64,000 nt of DNA from Margaritifera margaritifera (Eukaryota; Mollusca; Bivalvia; Unionida; Margaritiferidae), in the NCBI GenBank assembly GCA_029931535.1, contig JAQPZY010001555.1, forward strand, positions 1,405,001 to 1,469,000, written 5' to 3'. This document shows positions 48,101 through 58,644 of this stretch, one piece after another. Position numbers and translations under genes: made by a program. How positions within the stretch are numbered: position 1 is the stretch's first letter; the number at the start of each line of letters is the position of its first letter. The notes below the pieces were generated by a model, which saw only the letters and a program-made list of their open reading frames with translations, was not told the origin of the DNA and searched no databases.

Positions 48101-49700
48101 TGTATCCATTTTGATCATTGCACTATACATTTGGGTCATATGAGTTCCAATGTGCACAGCAGAAACTATACATTGTAATTAATTAATACTGGTATGAGCA
48201 CCTCGATTACATTACGGTAATTGCTACTAGTCAAAAATATTTAATAAACTGCCACTAGATGAACCAATCTACATTTTGTTAGTTTCTAAATCTTCACTAA
48301 AATTGACAAAGGTCAACATATTTTAAAGCTCGTTTGAAATAATCCTATAAATAATCAGGAAAGCCACACGCAAAGACGTCTTCACACCATAGTGGTCTGT
48401 GAAGTGATATGGTAAAAATACATGATGTAATGACCAAATTGGGTACATAAACCTTCAGTTTTAATCATAGTAGATTGGTGATTCACTTAAATTGGTCACG
48501 CTTTGATATATTTGCGTAGTGTTTTTTCAGAGAAGATACATTAAAAGTTTTAGAAGAGTTTTCGTTGTCCATATTCAAGATGGTTATACTTACGAGGTAG
48601 CCTTAGTATTCATTTTAAACCGTCTAGCTTTGATCTTTCATAAATATAATAATACATAGGAATAGCTTGTCTGAACTTAATATTTATTATTGTGTTTTTG
48701 ATCAAATTTCTCATTCCAAGATGGGAGATAATAGACTCGTATCATCAGGTTCTATTAATTGTCTAATCGATTTACATTTTACCCTATAATTTTTATTCTC
48801 TCATTATTTGATCAGCCATTATTTTTCGAAGTACTTCCTCTGTTTACTGTCCTATGATGTCCCGCACAACTGCATGTTCTTAATGGGACGCATAAACGTC
48901 TTTGAGCCTAGCCGCGATTACTCCTTGTGGTTTTCTGTCTTTGTACACGGGATAGTCACGGGGTCAATATTTACACTTGACAACCTATGTTTATAATTAT
49001 GATTTACCATTTGACTGCACGTTCTAGGACGCGCCTGAGGTAACATCAACACTATTTTTTGTGATAATTGCTTTGAGGTCTTATTATGGTGACTTTTTAG
49101 CCATTACAGTGTACGTGAACAAATATTAGTATGTACACATCCATTACCAGACAAGGAAACTGACGCTTACCAAGTTTTTTTTTACTAACCACAATGGTTT
49201 TCTTAGTGTTATTGTATGCACCTCGATTGCTAAATTGGACTAATTATTAACCATTGGTGATCAAACATGTCTCACATCTCGGCAAATATAAGTATTTAGG
49301 TGGTTCTTTAGCCCCTGTCTAAGTTGCTTCAAGTTCTGCCATATTCTAAGCTTCCACAACTTTCAGCATGCGATACCGTCAACTTGGTTGTTGAAGTAAT
49401 TTGTGTCCCTTCTTTAGAACTTGGCGATTTCCTCAGATTCCTTCAATCTTTTTGTATGTATAATATATTTTTTTGTACAGACCCATTTACCGTAATCTAA
49501 CATGGCTGATCTGGAGTTCGATACAGATGTTCAATCCGTACTTCCATATCAACACACAGATTCGAACTACTTAGGTGTTTTCTCTGACGTCCGAGCGTCG
49601 AAATTTTTAGACGCACCGAATCGAACTTTTATAAATCTCAATTATTTTTTAAAATTGTTTTCACGCTGTAAAGCTAAAAATATCTAGAAAGCATAAAAGA
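48101..49700. other. Unassigned stretch
   Basis: Short frames at 48808-48996 and 49502-49687 have no recognised domain. No repeats seen. Confidence 0.35.
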
Positions 49701-49710
49701 GGGGTGTATA

Positions 49711-49880
49711 GTAAATACAAAACAGAGTTCGTGTTTTGTTTAGAGTCGGGGGAAAGAACTCGTTTGATAGAGATTATAAATACGTCTCGGCCTGACTACC
49801 TCGACGTATCCTTACGTCATATCAAACTCGTTCTTTCCGCCGACTCAGAACAAAACACGTATGTAGTTTTGTACATGTAT
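49711..49880. mobile_element. Long imperfect foldback hairpin
   Basis: The left arm (49711-49790) and right arm (49799-49880) are reverse complements over about 80 bases with scattered mismatches. Matching blocks are cgtgttttgttNNgagtcgg, ggaaagaac, cgtttgata and atacgtcNcgg. The loop is only about 8 bases. No clear target duplication found. It could be a foldback or MITE-type element, or a recent inverted duplication. Confidence 0.8.
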
Positions 49881-49929
49881 CTTTCCATTGCTGTTGGGTA
49901 CTATGAGGTTGAATCGGTGCAATTGTGAT

Positions 49930-50190
49930 TTCCTCAAACTTAATATGAACCGTTCTGCTATGACTATGTATAGCGTTAAGAACACTCAAAATATTTTGAA
50001 GGCACTGCAGACAATAGAGACAAGATCAAATCATAAAGTTGGGTTAAAAACGTCAATGAAAAATTGAAGTAATAAAAAAATCAGAAAAATATCGAATCTA
50101 TCCTGTACGATTATTTAATAAATCCAAACAATATTACGCTCCTCTTAATGCATATTTCATTTCAGGATAATAGTTTTCTTTAAACATCTT
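49930..50190. other. Unassigned stretch
   Basis: No feature recognised. Confidence 0.3.
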
Positions 50191-50194
50191 TGTC

Positions 50195-50300
50195 TTATTA
50201 CATTTCAAGCGTCGTTGTGTTATTACATTTCAAGCGTCGTTGTGTTATTGCATCTCAAGCGTCGTCGTGTTATTACATTTTATGCGTTGTTTTGACTTAT
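50195..50300. repeat. Short minisatellite, 25/28-bp unit, 4 copies
   Basis: The unit is ttattacatttcaagcgtcg plus ttgtg, with a tatgcg variant in the last copy. Confidence 0.93.
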
Positions 50301-50894
50301 GGATTTTTTAAAAAAATATTGGGCAACCACCCGTTGCTGCTGTAACCTGTTGATTTTAGAGCAAATGAAAAGACAGTTTCGTTTTTTCATTTTGAAGTAT
50401 ACATGTACGTAATTTTTTTTCTACAGTGTAATTAGGTGTATATTGTTCAATGGATGCATTAAGTACATCATTTTGGCTAATAACGCAACAATAAAAACAA
50501 CAGCACTAGTTTAAACCACATATACTGTTATCCTTTTCCCAGGGGATGGGGATGGGGTGGGGTAATCATTCGAGGATGAAACATGTTTCTTATTCTTTTT
50601 CTCTTCGGAAAGCATAAATTCAGCAGTCATCCTCGTTGATTATCCTCAAGGATGATGTATCCAAATCTGTGTTGTTGATCCAAGCAGCTCCAAGTAAATA
50701 CATTTTTTTTTTCTACTATGTTCTACCAAAGATGTAGTTCTCTGTGATCAAATCTGTGAAAGTGACAGTATACACTATCGTACATGTAGCCTTCAAACAC
50801 ATGATTCTAACCGTCAGACGATGAACACGATTGAAGCAGATCGGAGACAAGTCACAATTATGCAAGATGAAACTAATAATATCAAAACCCTAAA

Positions 50895-50895
<1 letters not shown>

Positions 50896-50954
<59 letters not shown>
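50896..50954. repeat. (ATT)n microsatellite
   Basis: About 20 uninterrupted ATT units. Confidence 0.98.
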
Positions 50955-50955
<1 letters not shown>

Positions 50956-50959
50956 CTAG

Positions 50960-51515
50960 ATTTATTATAAAAGTAAGAAAGGCATTACCAGTTGGAAAAG
51001 TGCACTATTATCCTGCAACCTTCGAACAAGCAATTCCACAATCATTTTCTGCTGTAAAAGTCCTCCAAAACGTTAAAGAACCCTAACAATATAAACACTT
51101 CGTCACACAATAAGTAAATAAGAAATTAGAAGCAGGAATAAATTATTGATAAATAAATTATAATTAATGTTCAATTAGTTGAACGTAGCATGACTACTAC
51201 CGGATTGGGAAGCAAGCACAAAATACCCTGGTACAAAGTAAAGCACAGACAACATGACATCATATAGTCACGGCCCTTAATAGTGCAGAAAGACATAAAG
51301 ACATACTCTAGAATCTATTTTCTTTGTACAAAAGTGTTGGCGTTTTCCTCACCAAAATGAACATACAAATGGATTAACCTGCTGGACGAAGAAATCCAAC
51401 ATCAATCCTGAATCCTGCCTCTGTAAAGGATAAATGCTAGTTTTTCCACATTGTGCCTGACATTTTGCCTTGATCCTCTCTTGGAATATGAGAGCATGCG
51501 TTTAATGCTGATCAG
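50960..51515. other. Unassigned stretch
   Basis: No feature recognised. Confidence 0.3.
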
Positions 51516-51517
51516 GC

Positions 51518-51745
51518 ACAGATCTCACCAACAGAACTTAAGTCTGTACGTAAACTTAGGTCTAGAAATTCAGCGATCTCACTAGCTGATCAGGCATGGA
51601 TCTCGCCAACAGAACTTAAGTCTGTACGTAAACTTAAGTCTATAATCCAGCGATCTCACTAGCTGATCAGGCATGGATCACACCAACAGAACTTAAGTCT
51701 GTACGTAAACTAAAGTCTAGAATCCAGCGATCTCACTAGCTGAAA
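51518..51745. repeat. Tandem repeat, ~77-bp unit, 3 copies
   Basis: Units of gctgatcaggcatggatctc, accaacagaacttaagtctg, tacgtaaacttaagtctaga, atccagcgatctcacta; near-identical. Confidence 0.95.
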
Positions 51746-51749
51746 TTTA

Positions 51750-52735
51750 AGTCCTATTTAAGATTGACCATCTAGATATATTTAGTATAGAGTTCATTTA
51801 AGACTCATGTTGTTCAAATCTGGCCCTGATCTTTTCCAGAAGATAACTATACCACACATGGATGTCTTGACAGTAATATGCGTCGTTTTCTATTACAGTC
51901 ACTTTAATTTCATAAAATTTATGTACATCCAGAATTCCACAGCATTGATGCATATCGCCGATCTTTTCTTAGTTATGTTTAGCTGCATCCCCTCCCTAGG
52001 AAAGTGTATCCCCACCCCAGATGAATCTAACTTCTATAACTGTTTTGCATATCTAAAGACACTCCTTGTAGTATCCAAAGGTTTTAAATTGTAAAGCCTC
52101 TATCTCGAAGAATGTGGTTGGAGCCGCGAGAGGCTGCGCTATACGATGCATGAACTAACAGGAAGTATCACCTAATTCATGAATTTTCTTTTAAAAAAAC
52201 GCGGGATAATTATTAGTAAAATGGAAATGAATTTCTTTGACTAACAAAATGTATGCAAATTTCAAACGACTGTAAACAGAAATAATTATCTTACACGGCA
52301 ACTGTCATTGAAAGGAAATATATATATATTAAACGTGAACTGTCATTGAAAGGTAATATAACTAGACATTTTGCACATATGTGTTAAATTATATGGATGT
52401 CATTTTTTTGGGAAATTCACTGATATAGGTAAAATGTTTTTGGTTGTCATCTACGTCTAACAGCAGTTTAATGAACTGGAAATATCCATCCTTAGCGGTA
52501 ATAGCGTTTCAGCTCAAAGTCATTTTTCAGTTTATGTTCCAGAAACTTTCTCCATTGCAGCAGTGGATTTTTTAAAATACTGATGGCAAAGTTCTGTTGG
52601 AAAGTGTCTTTATTTATGCAAACTTATTAATTGAAAAGAATATAGGAAGGGTTTTTCTGAAAATGACATGACAAAAAATTGAGGATTAGAAATAATCGAC
52701 AAGAAGAGTTGTATAAGGGCAGCATGGTTGTTGTT
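51750..52735. other. Unassigned stretch
   Basis: A 95-codon plus-strand frame (51807-52094) is hydrophobic but has no recognised domain or flanking coding evidence. A short duplicated gaactgtcattgaaaggNaa lies at 52300-52360. Confidence 0.35.
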
Positions 52736-52736
52736 T

Positions 52737-52862
52737 GACAGGATCCGATATATTTAAAGTACAAAATATCGTTGTCATTTGACAGAATCCGATATATTTG
52801 AAGTACATAATATCGTTGTCATTTGACAGGATCCGATATATTTGAAGTACATAATATCGTTT
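52737..52862. repeat. Tandem repeat, ~44-bp unit, 3 copies
   Basis: The unit is tgacaggatccgatatattt, gaagtacataatatcgttgt, catt. Confidence 0.95.
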
Positions 52863-52995
52863 GCTGGAGACATTTCATTGAAGGCACGTGTAATACACCA
52901 CGAGGAAAATGCAGAGGCAATGTGAACATAATAATTACATTCAAGAGGCAATGTTAACATAATTGCATTGAAGTGATGGAAGATTTATACCACTT

Positions 52996-53441
52996 CATGG
53001 TCCTACTATCAATACTCATGGTCCTACTATCAATATTCATGGTCCTACTATCAATATACATGGTCCTAATATCAATATTCATGGTCCTAATATCAATATT
53101 CATGGTCCTACTATCAATATTCATGGTCCTACTATCAATATTCATGGTCCTACTATCAATATTCATAGTCATACTATCAATATTCATAGTCCTACTATCA
53201 ATATTCATGGTCTCATGGTCCTACTATCAATATTCATGGTCTCATGGTCCTACTATCAATATTCATGGTCTCATGGTCCTACTATCAATATTCATGGTCT
53301 CATGGTCCTACTATCAATATTCATGGTCCTACTATCAATATTTATGGTCCAACTATCAATATTCATGGTCCTGCTATCAATATTCATGGTCCTACTATCA
53401 ATATTCATGGTCCTAATATCAATATTCATGGTCCTACTATA
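52996..53441. repeat. Minisatellite, 21-bp unit with an embedded 29-bp higher-order unit
   Basis: About 20 copies of catggtcctactatcaatat plus t. In the middle (about 53207-53312) four consecutive units gain an extra catggtct, giving 29-bp units, and then the array returns to 21 bp. The 21-bp period produces 7-residue repeats (MVLLSIF, NIDSRTM) on both strands. Confidence 0.97.
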
Positions 53442-53449
53442 TAAATATA

Positions 53450-54485
53450 TGAGGAAAGCAGTGACGGAATTCTTTACTTCAAAAGCCCAGTCCCCGGTTT
53501 CACTAAACTTCTCAAAATTTCTCCTCAAATTGAGATTTTACATTATATTACTGATGATGCCTTGGACAATGTCAATATTTTTCTCAGCGGCACAAATAGT
53601 GGAAATGATTTTTAAATTTAACACAAGGAAACTTTTTTAATCTTCTAAAAAGAGCTGAGGAATTCCTCAAATTTGAGGAAATCTTCAAAATTGTCTCAGA
53701 GATATGGGTACTCTTTTAGGGAAAATTCAAGATGTTATGGCTGTATTTTAATCTCTGATGCATGGTGAATGTTCCGTGCAAAAATAACCAAGCAATAAGA
53801 AAGATATTCAGAAATATCAATTTGAGGAAGACATTCTGTTATGTTTAGTAACATTAGGGCCAGAACATTATTACCTTGAGCTGGTAAGCGTATTTTCATG
53901 TCAAACCATACAGATTATTCTAATCAGCTGGTAAGCGTATTTTCATGTCAAAATTATACCGATTTTATTCACGTTTTCAGCTGTTGATCATATTTAGAAA
54001 ACAGAACAGCAGTTTTAAAATAAGAATATTACTCTTATTTGAAAATATTTGTGAATTTCTTGTTATTTTTGACCGACATTGATAAAATACTGCATTAGTA
54101 CCGTGTATGTTAGACAATATTTTTAATCATGACATATAAAACATTTTTAAATGAAATAAAAAGGGCCGAAAAGAAACTTTAACTTTGTAATCGCAATAAG
54201 TAAACTAGTTTAAAGTGTATTCTTTTCAAGCTATAACTGTGCTACACGTCTTCATTATTTTCGTTTGTTTTATTATTTTACTGTAGAAGTCATGAAGTAA
54301 CGAGCTGTAGAAATATAGTCTGTACCAGACAACTAGATGAAACCTGTACGTCCTTTCTTTCTCTGTGTAACTGTTGTTCTGATTGGATGCATGCAAAAAC
54401 ATTTTCTTTTGTGACGTCATACTGTTTACCCATACGTCATGCATCGAGTTTAAAATAGATAGGGAAAAGCCTAGCAACAGTAGTC
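53450..54485. other. Unassigned stretch with one short tandem duplication
   Basis: At 53877-53968 a ~50-bp block (agctggtaagcgtattttca, tgtcaaa) is duplicated. No coding domain recognised. Confidence 0.5.
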
Positions 54486-54489
54486 GTCA

Positions 54490-55890
54490 TGATTAGCATA
54501 CCACCCGAGACAGCGTTGCTGTAGATGTGAGTCGGCGCTAGTAGATGCGATCTTGCGCCTTTTGCCATCCGGTGTGCAGTCTGAGGTTGAACTCCTTGAG
54601 GTCCTGCTCCACCATTCGGAGCCAGGTGCTTGTCGGTCTTCCCGTTGGGCTCTTCCACCTCCGCGCTGGTTTTCCAGTTACGGCTTTAAGTGCACGATTG
54701 TGGTCAACATCAGGGGATACTCTATCAACGTGGCCAAAGAGTTACAAGCGTCTAAACATGGTGGTATCTGTCACTGGCGGCTGCTTCGTTCTGTCTCTGA
54801 TCTCTGCATTCGTGATATGTTAGGTGCGTGTGACGCGGGGGATGCTGAGGAGGCACTATTGATTAAAGGCGTTAAGCTGTTTAGTCATCGCCACTGTACG
54901 CGTCCATGTGTCCGCACCATACAGCAAGACTGGTAGAATGTATGCGTACTACAGCCGGATGTTTGTAACAGGGCTGATCTCTGAGTCACAAATGTATCTA
55001 TCCGTGGTTTTCATGAAGCCACGAACGATTCGACGCGGCGCCTGATCTCTGGTTCGCTGCTACCTGACATGTGGAGTGAGCCGCCGAGATACGTAAACGA
55101 GTCCAGTATCTCAACCACGTCGTGCCCCTGTGGTGTTTTTTGCTGACGTGATGACTTGTGGACTGGTCCTTTGGATATTGGTCTTACTCCAGTTGATCTC
55201 AAGGCCGAACGTTTTTGTTGCCTCCTGCATGATGTAAAGGCTGAGCATTAAGATCAGTAGCAATTCAGATAGTAGAGTGACGCCGTCGGCATACTCAAGG
55301 TTTGTAAAAACTTGGTCATCTGTGGTTGTAACCAGCTGTTCCTTCCGTGCCGTTCGTTCTAGCGTCCAGTCCATTTGTGGCAGGAAAACGTTCGGAGCAA
55401 TGGTACGACCCTGTCGTCAATGAAATTAGCAAATGCGTCTCTGCTACAGCTTCTGACTAAGGCCTCCCCTGCCTTTGCAGCTTTGCTATAAGGCCAGTTT
55501 TGCTGATCCATTAGTAACTATTTCTTACGGATCTTGCCTTGATTGCGATAGGCTGTTAAAACACATTGGACTCTGGCAGCTCTCCTGTGGGTTTTTTTTA
55601 ATATATTTTTATATTTTTTTAAAATCCAGTCCTTTTTGACACTCTTTGCTTGATCCAGATGTTGTCTGGCGGTGTCGTTCATCTCATAGCGGAAACACTC
55701 CCAGGATTGTTTCTAGTCTTCTGAAAGCTCTGCAAAGCGGTTTCGATTTTCGACTGCGTAGCCATGTACCACATAGGGATCTTTCAGTTTGATAGTGCCA
55801 AATTTCACGGATTTTGAGGATTTCTTTTGGCAGCACTTCAGTTTGGTCGACATAGTAGCAACAAGGAGTCGGTGGACAAAGGAAATAAAT
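54490..55890 (-). mobile_element. Internally deleted LINE remnant
   Basis: Minus-strand order: the endonuclease-to-polymerase linker (KFGTIKLKDPYVVHGYAVEN, then NRNRFAELSED, a stop, SWECFRYEMNDTARQHL) at about 55650-55850. Next is APNVFLPQMDWTLER near 55340-55400, then LEYADGVTLLSELL (FADD-equivalent reads YADG) and FGLEINWSKTNIQ at about 55190-55300. VVEILDSFTYLGGSLHMSGS / SEPEIRRRVES is at about 55020-55120. A C-terminal MVEQDLKEFNLRLHTGWQKA block with a stop where the family has Trp is at about 54540-54620. Only about 250 bases separate linker and polymerase core, so the fingers and first palm motifs are deleted. Catalytic Asp loss, stops and frameshifts show it is dead. This differs in type from the LINE at 39833-42085. 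Confidence 0.87.
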
Positions 55891-55899
55891 CATATTTTT

Positions 55900-56448
55900 A
55901 AAGTTCAATAAAATGAGAAGAACAAAAATCCTTTCACAACAATAAAACAAAAATGTTTACAACAATATGTTTCTAAATAAGAAAGTTATTTCTTTTCTTT
56001 ATAATAAAAAGTACCCAAGGGAGTTAATCTTACTGTAACATATTTATATAGAATTTGTTATAATAAAAAAATAAAAAAAAACAATATGGCGGAAAGGCCG
56101 TAATAAATCTCGTTACATCTGTGAGAACGAGATGTGGACAGTGTAGTGCAAATGTATAAATCTTTATTGCAGAAACACAAAGATAAAGCGTTTAAATTGT
56201 TTTATTATGACACGTGGCACGAATTACTTGACGCGATGGGTTGAGCATTGGTGAACTTTGAAGTTTGTATTGATAAAGGGCAGGTAATAAAACTTTAAAA
56301 GAATAATTAACAGTAATTTTATTATTAGAGGAAATATGTCATAGCTTCATGAATTATTTGTGTGTGTGTGTGTATTTTAGCAACTGCTTCCAGCAAGCAA
56401 TAAGAAAAGATGAATTGATGGGTTCAAGTTATATTTTTCACAAAAGTA
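55900..56448. other. Unassigned AT-rich stretch
   Basis: No feature recognised apart from a short TG run near 56359-56372. Confidence 0.35.
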
Positions 56449-56450
56449 AA

Positions 56451-56572
56451 GATATAGTATGATACTGAAATATGTTTGTTATTTGTAGTGTAGATATAGT
56501 ATGACACTAAAGTATGTTTTTTATTCGTAGTGTAGATATAGTATGATATTGACATATGTTTGTTATTTGTTG
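56451..56572. repeat. Tandem repeat, ~44-bp unit, 3 copies
   Basis: The unit is gatatagtatgatactgaaa, tatgtttgttatttgtagtg, ta. Confidence 0.93.
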
Positions 56573-56579
56573 CCAACGG

Positions 56580-57165
56580 TATTATGAAGAACATGCTATA
56601 AATTCCAAATAGTGTTTGTGTTTAGATGTCATGCCATTATCATCTCGTAATTATATACTTCAAACTAGTTCACATTTTTGTGCTAATTTTACTTTTTTGA
56701 CTTTGCCATACCTTTTTATTCTCATATTTTACTCCTATTCACCTATATATACAAACGTACGGACGGAAAACCCGAACAGAGAGGAAGGTAACAATAGGCA
56801 GAGAGACTCTTTGAGATGGTAGAGGGAGGTGGTACAAACAGAGAGACAGACATAACTAGGAAAACGCATTGACAGGAGGACGGATGACCAGGTTAGGTGA
56901 CAAGCATTAAATAACAAAGAAGGCACGTGTGGAGACAAAGACAGAATTGTGGCCAGGTACATGTGGCTTGATACTAAAATTTATAAAAATGACCAATAAT
57001 CATTGGATGAAATTCGGCGTTAAAGAACAAATAAATATTACTGTATTAACAGTATTTTATTTTCAACATCTTTGCGCACGTCAAGACATCATCGCTTGTG
57101 ATCCTTTTTTTAGGTAATGTTTCTAATCATGAATGCATTTCTCCTCTTAACGTATTGTTTCAAAC
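56580..57165. other. Unassigned stretch
   Basis: No domain recognised; a purine-rich stretch (56760-56860) gives frames on both strands. Confidence 0.3.
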
Positions 57166-57169
57166 GAAG

Positions 57170-57434
57170 AGAAAGTATGACCAGTTAGGGGTTGTTAAAG
57201 AAAGAATGGCCAGTTAGGGGTTGTTAAAGAAAGTATGGCCAGTTAGGGATTGTTAAAGAAACTATGGCCAGTTAGGGGTTGTTAAAGAAATTGTGGCCAG
57301 TTAGAGGTTGTTAAAGAAAGTATGGTCAGTTAGGGGTTATGAAAGAAAGTATGGCCAGTTAGGGGTTGTTAAAGAAAGTGTGGCCAGTTAGGGGTTGTTG
57401 AAGAAAGTATGGCCAGTTAGCGGTTGCTAAAGAA
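57170..57434. repeat. Minisatellite, 29-bp unit, 9 copies
   Basis: The unit is agttaggggttgttaaagaa plus agtatggcc. Confidence 0.96.
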
Positions 57435-57439
57435 TCAGT

Positions 57440-57985
57440 GAAGACAGAAGATGCCCTTTTATATTGTGTTACATTATTAATGTTGCATATGGATGTGAGA
57501 AATATAAGTAGTCGATCTTTTATACTGATATTCAATGTAAGCTACATGTAACAACTGCTTTGTTTTTCGGAAACTATCTCATATATAATGTAATTTTAAT
57601 GTCTTATTGCAATTTCATTTTTACTTCTAACAATTTTATTTTGTTCGTGTTTGTCTTGGTGTAATTGTCTGAAGGAAACATCTGTAAATGAGGAAGGAGG
57701 AAAAGCAGTCTGTTAGTCCTTCTGTCCGTCAGTTTCGGAAACACAACCAACACAGAGACGCCGGCAGCTCAAATATACTATGTGATCTAATAAAAAAATT
57801 GACATTACATATAGTTTTAGAGTATATTATGCAATTGTACATACATCAGTTGATTATCTATAATTGGACCCAAAAGCAGAATTGTCCGATACTACAGTTC
57901 AGTTTGTTGTTTCTCTAAGGATCGACAATTTTCGAACATAGTTTTAAATTTGCTGGGTATCATAATCTTAAAATGATGCATCATC
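57440..57985. other. Unassigned stretch
   Basis: No feature recognised. Confidence 0.3.
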
Positions 57986-57988
57986 TCA

Positions 57989-58142
57989 GACAAGAGAAAG
58001 GGGAGCAGAAGTTTACATCAGCATGGGATTCCCCATCCTCTGATCGGTCTGTTTCCAATTACGAATTGTAGTTGCATTTGAAGACGATCAGAGGAGGGGA
58101 CTTTCATGCTGATGTAATATTCCGTACCATTTTCTTTTGTCC
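57989..58142. mobile_element. Foldback element with ~57-bp inverted arms
   Basis: The left arm (57989-58046) and right arm (58085-58142) pair. The inner 34 bases are strongest: tttacatcagcatgggattc / cccatcctctgatcg against the reverse complement of cgatcagaggaggggacttt / catgctgatgtaat. The outer part (gacaagagaaagggga against gacaaaagaaaatggt) is weaker. The loop is about 38 bases. No coding sequence and no certain target duplication. Confidence 0.78.
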
Positions 58143-58199
58143 CCCGTCCTCGTCTTGACGTCTACACCGAAGTTTGAGCTTCATGGGTAGCAAACGCCA

Positions 58200-58640
58200 G
58201 TTGGGTTGGGCATGTGCATTTATATTTACATGCTAGTGTGGTTATAGGGTGGTGATCTTAATATTTTCCAAGAAGTTAAGAACTACGTCCTTTAGGGTAG
58301 GGAGGATCCCGAAGTCTATGTCAGTTGCATGTAGAAATTTGTCTTTTCGTGCCCAGTAAATGTATGTATGGTTCTAGGGTGTGAATCTCAAGGGATGAAA
58401 CCCTGGGTCAATGCAAGTTTCATGTATAATTTGTCTTTTCATACCCAGTAAGTGTCTGCATGGTTCTAGGATGTGGATCTCAAAAGTTTCTAAGGAATGA
58501 CCCAGTGGCTAACTCCCCTATGGTAGGGATGAACCCCTGGGTCAATGCAAGTTTCATGTATAATTTGTCTTTTCATGCCCAGTAAGTGCATATATGGTTA
58601 TACGGTGGGAATCTCATAAGTTTATACGTAATGACCCAGG
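58200..58640. repeat. Degenerate ~140-bp repeat, about 3 copies
   Basis: Recurring ordered blocks: gtatgatNctagggtgtgaat or variants, aacccctgggtcaatgcaag, tttcatgtataatttgtctt, ttcatgcccagtaagtg. The first copy is the most diverged. Confidence 0.88.
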
Positions 58641-58644
58641 GGTT

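Noticed and set aside
52954..53640. Overlapping frames of MVLLSIF, INIHGPT and NIDSRTM repeats
   Set aside because: They are translations of the 21-bp minisatellite in different frames and strands.
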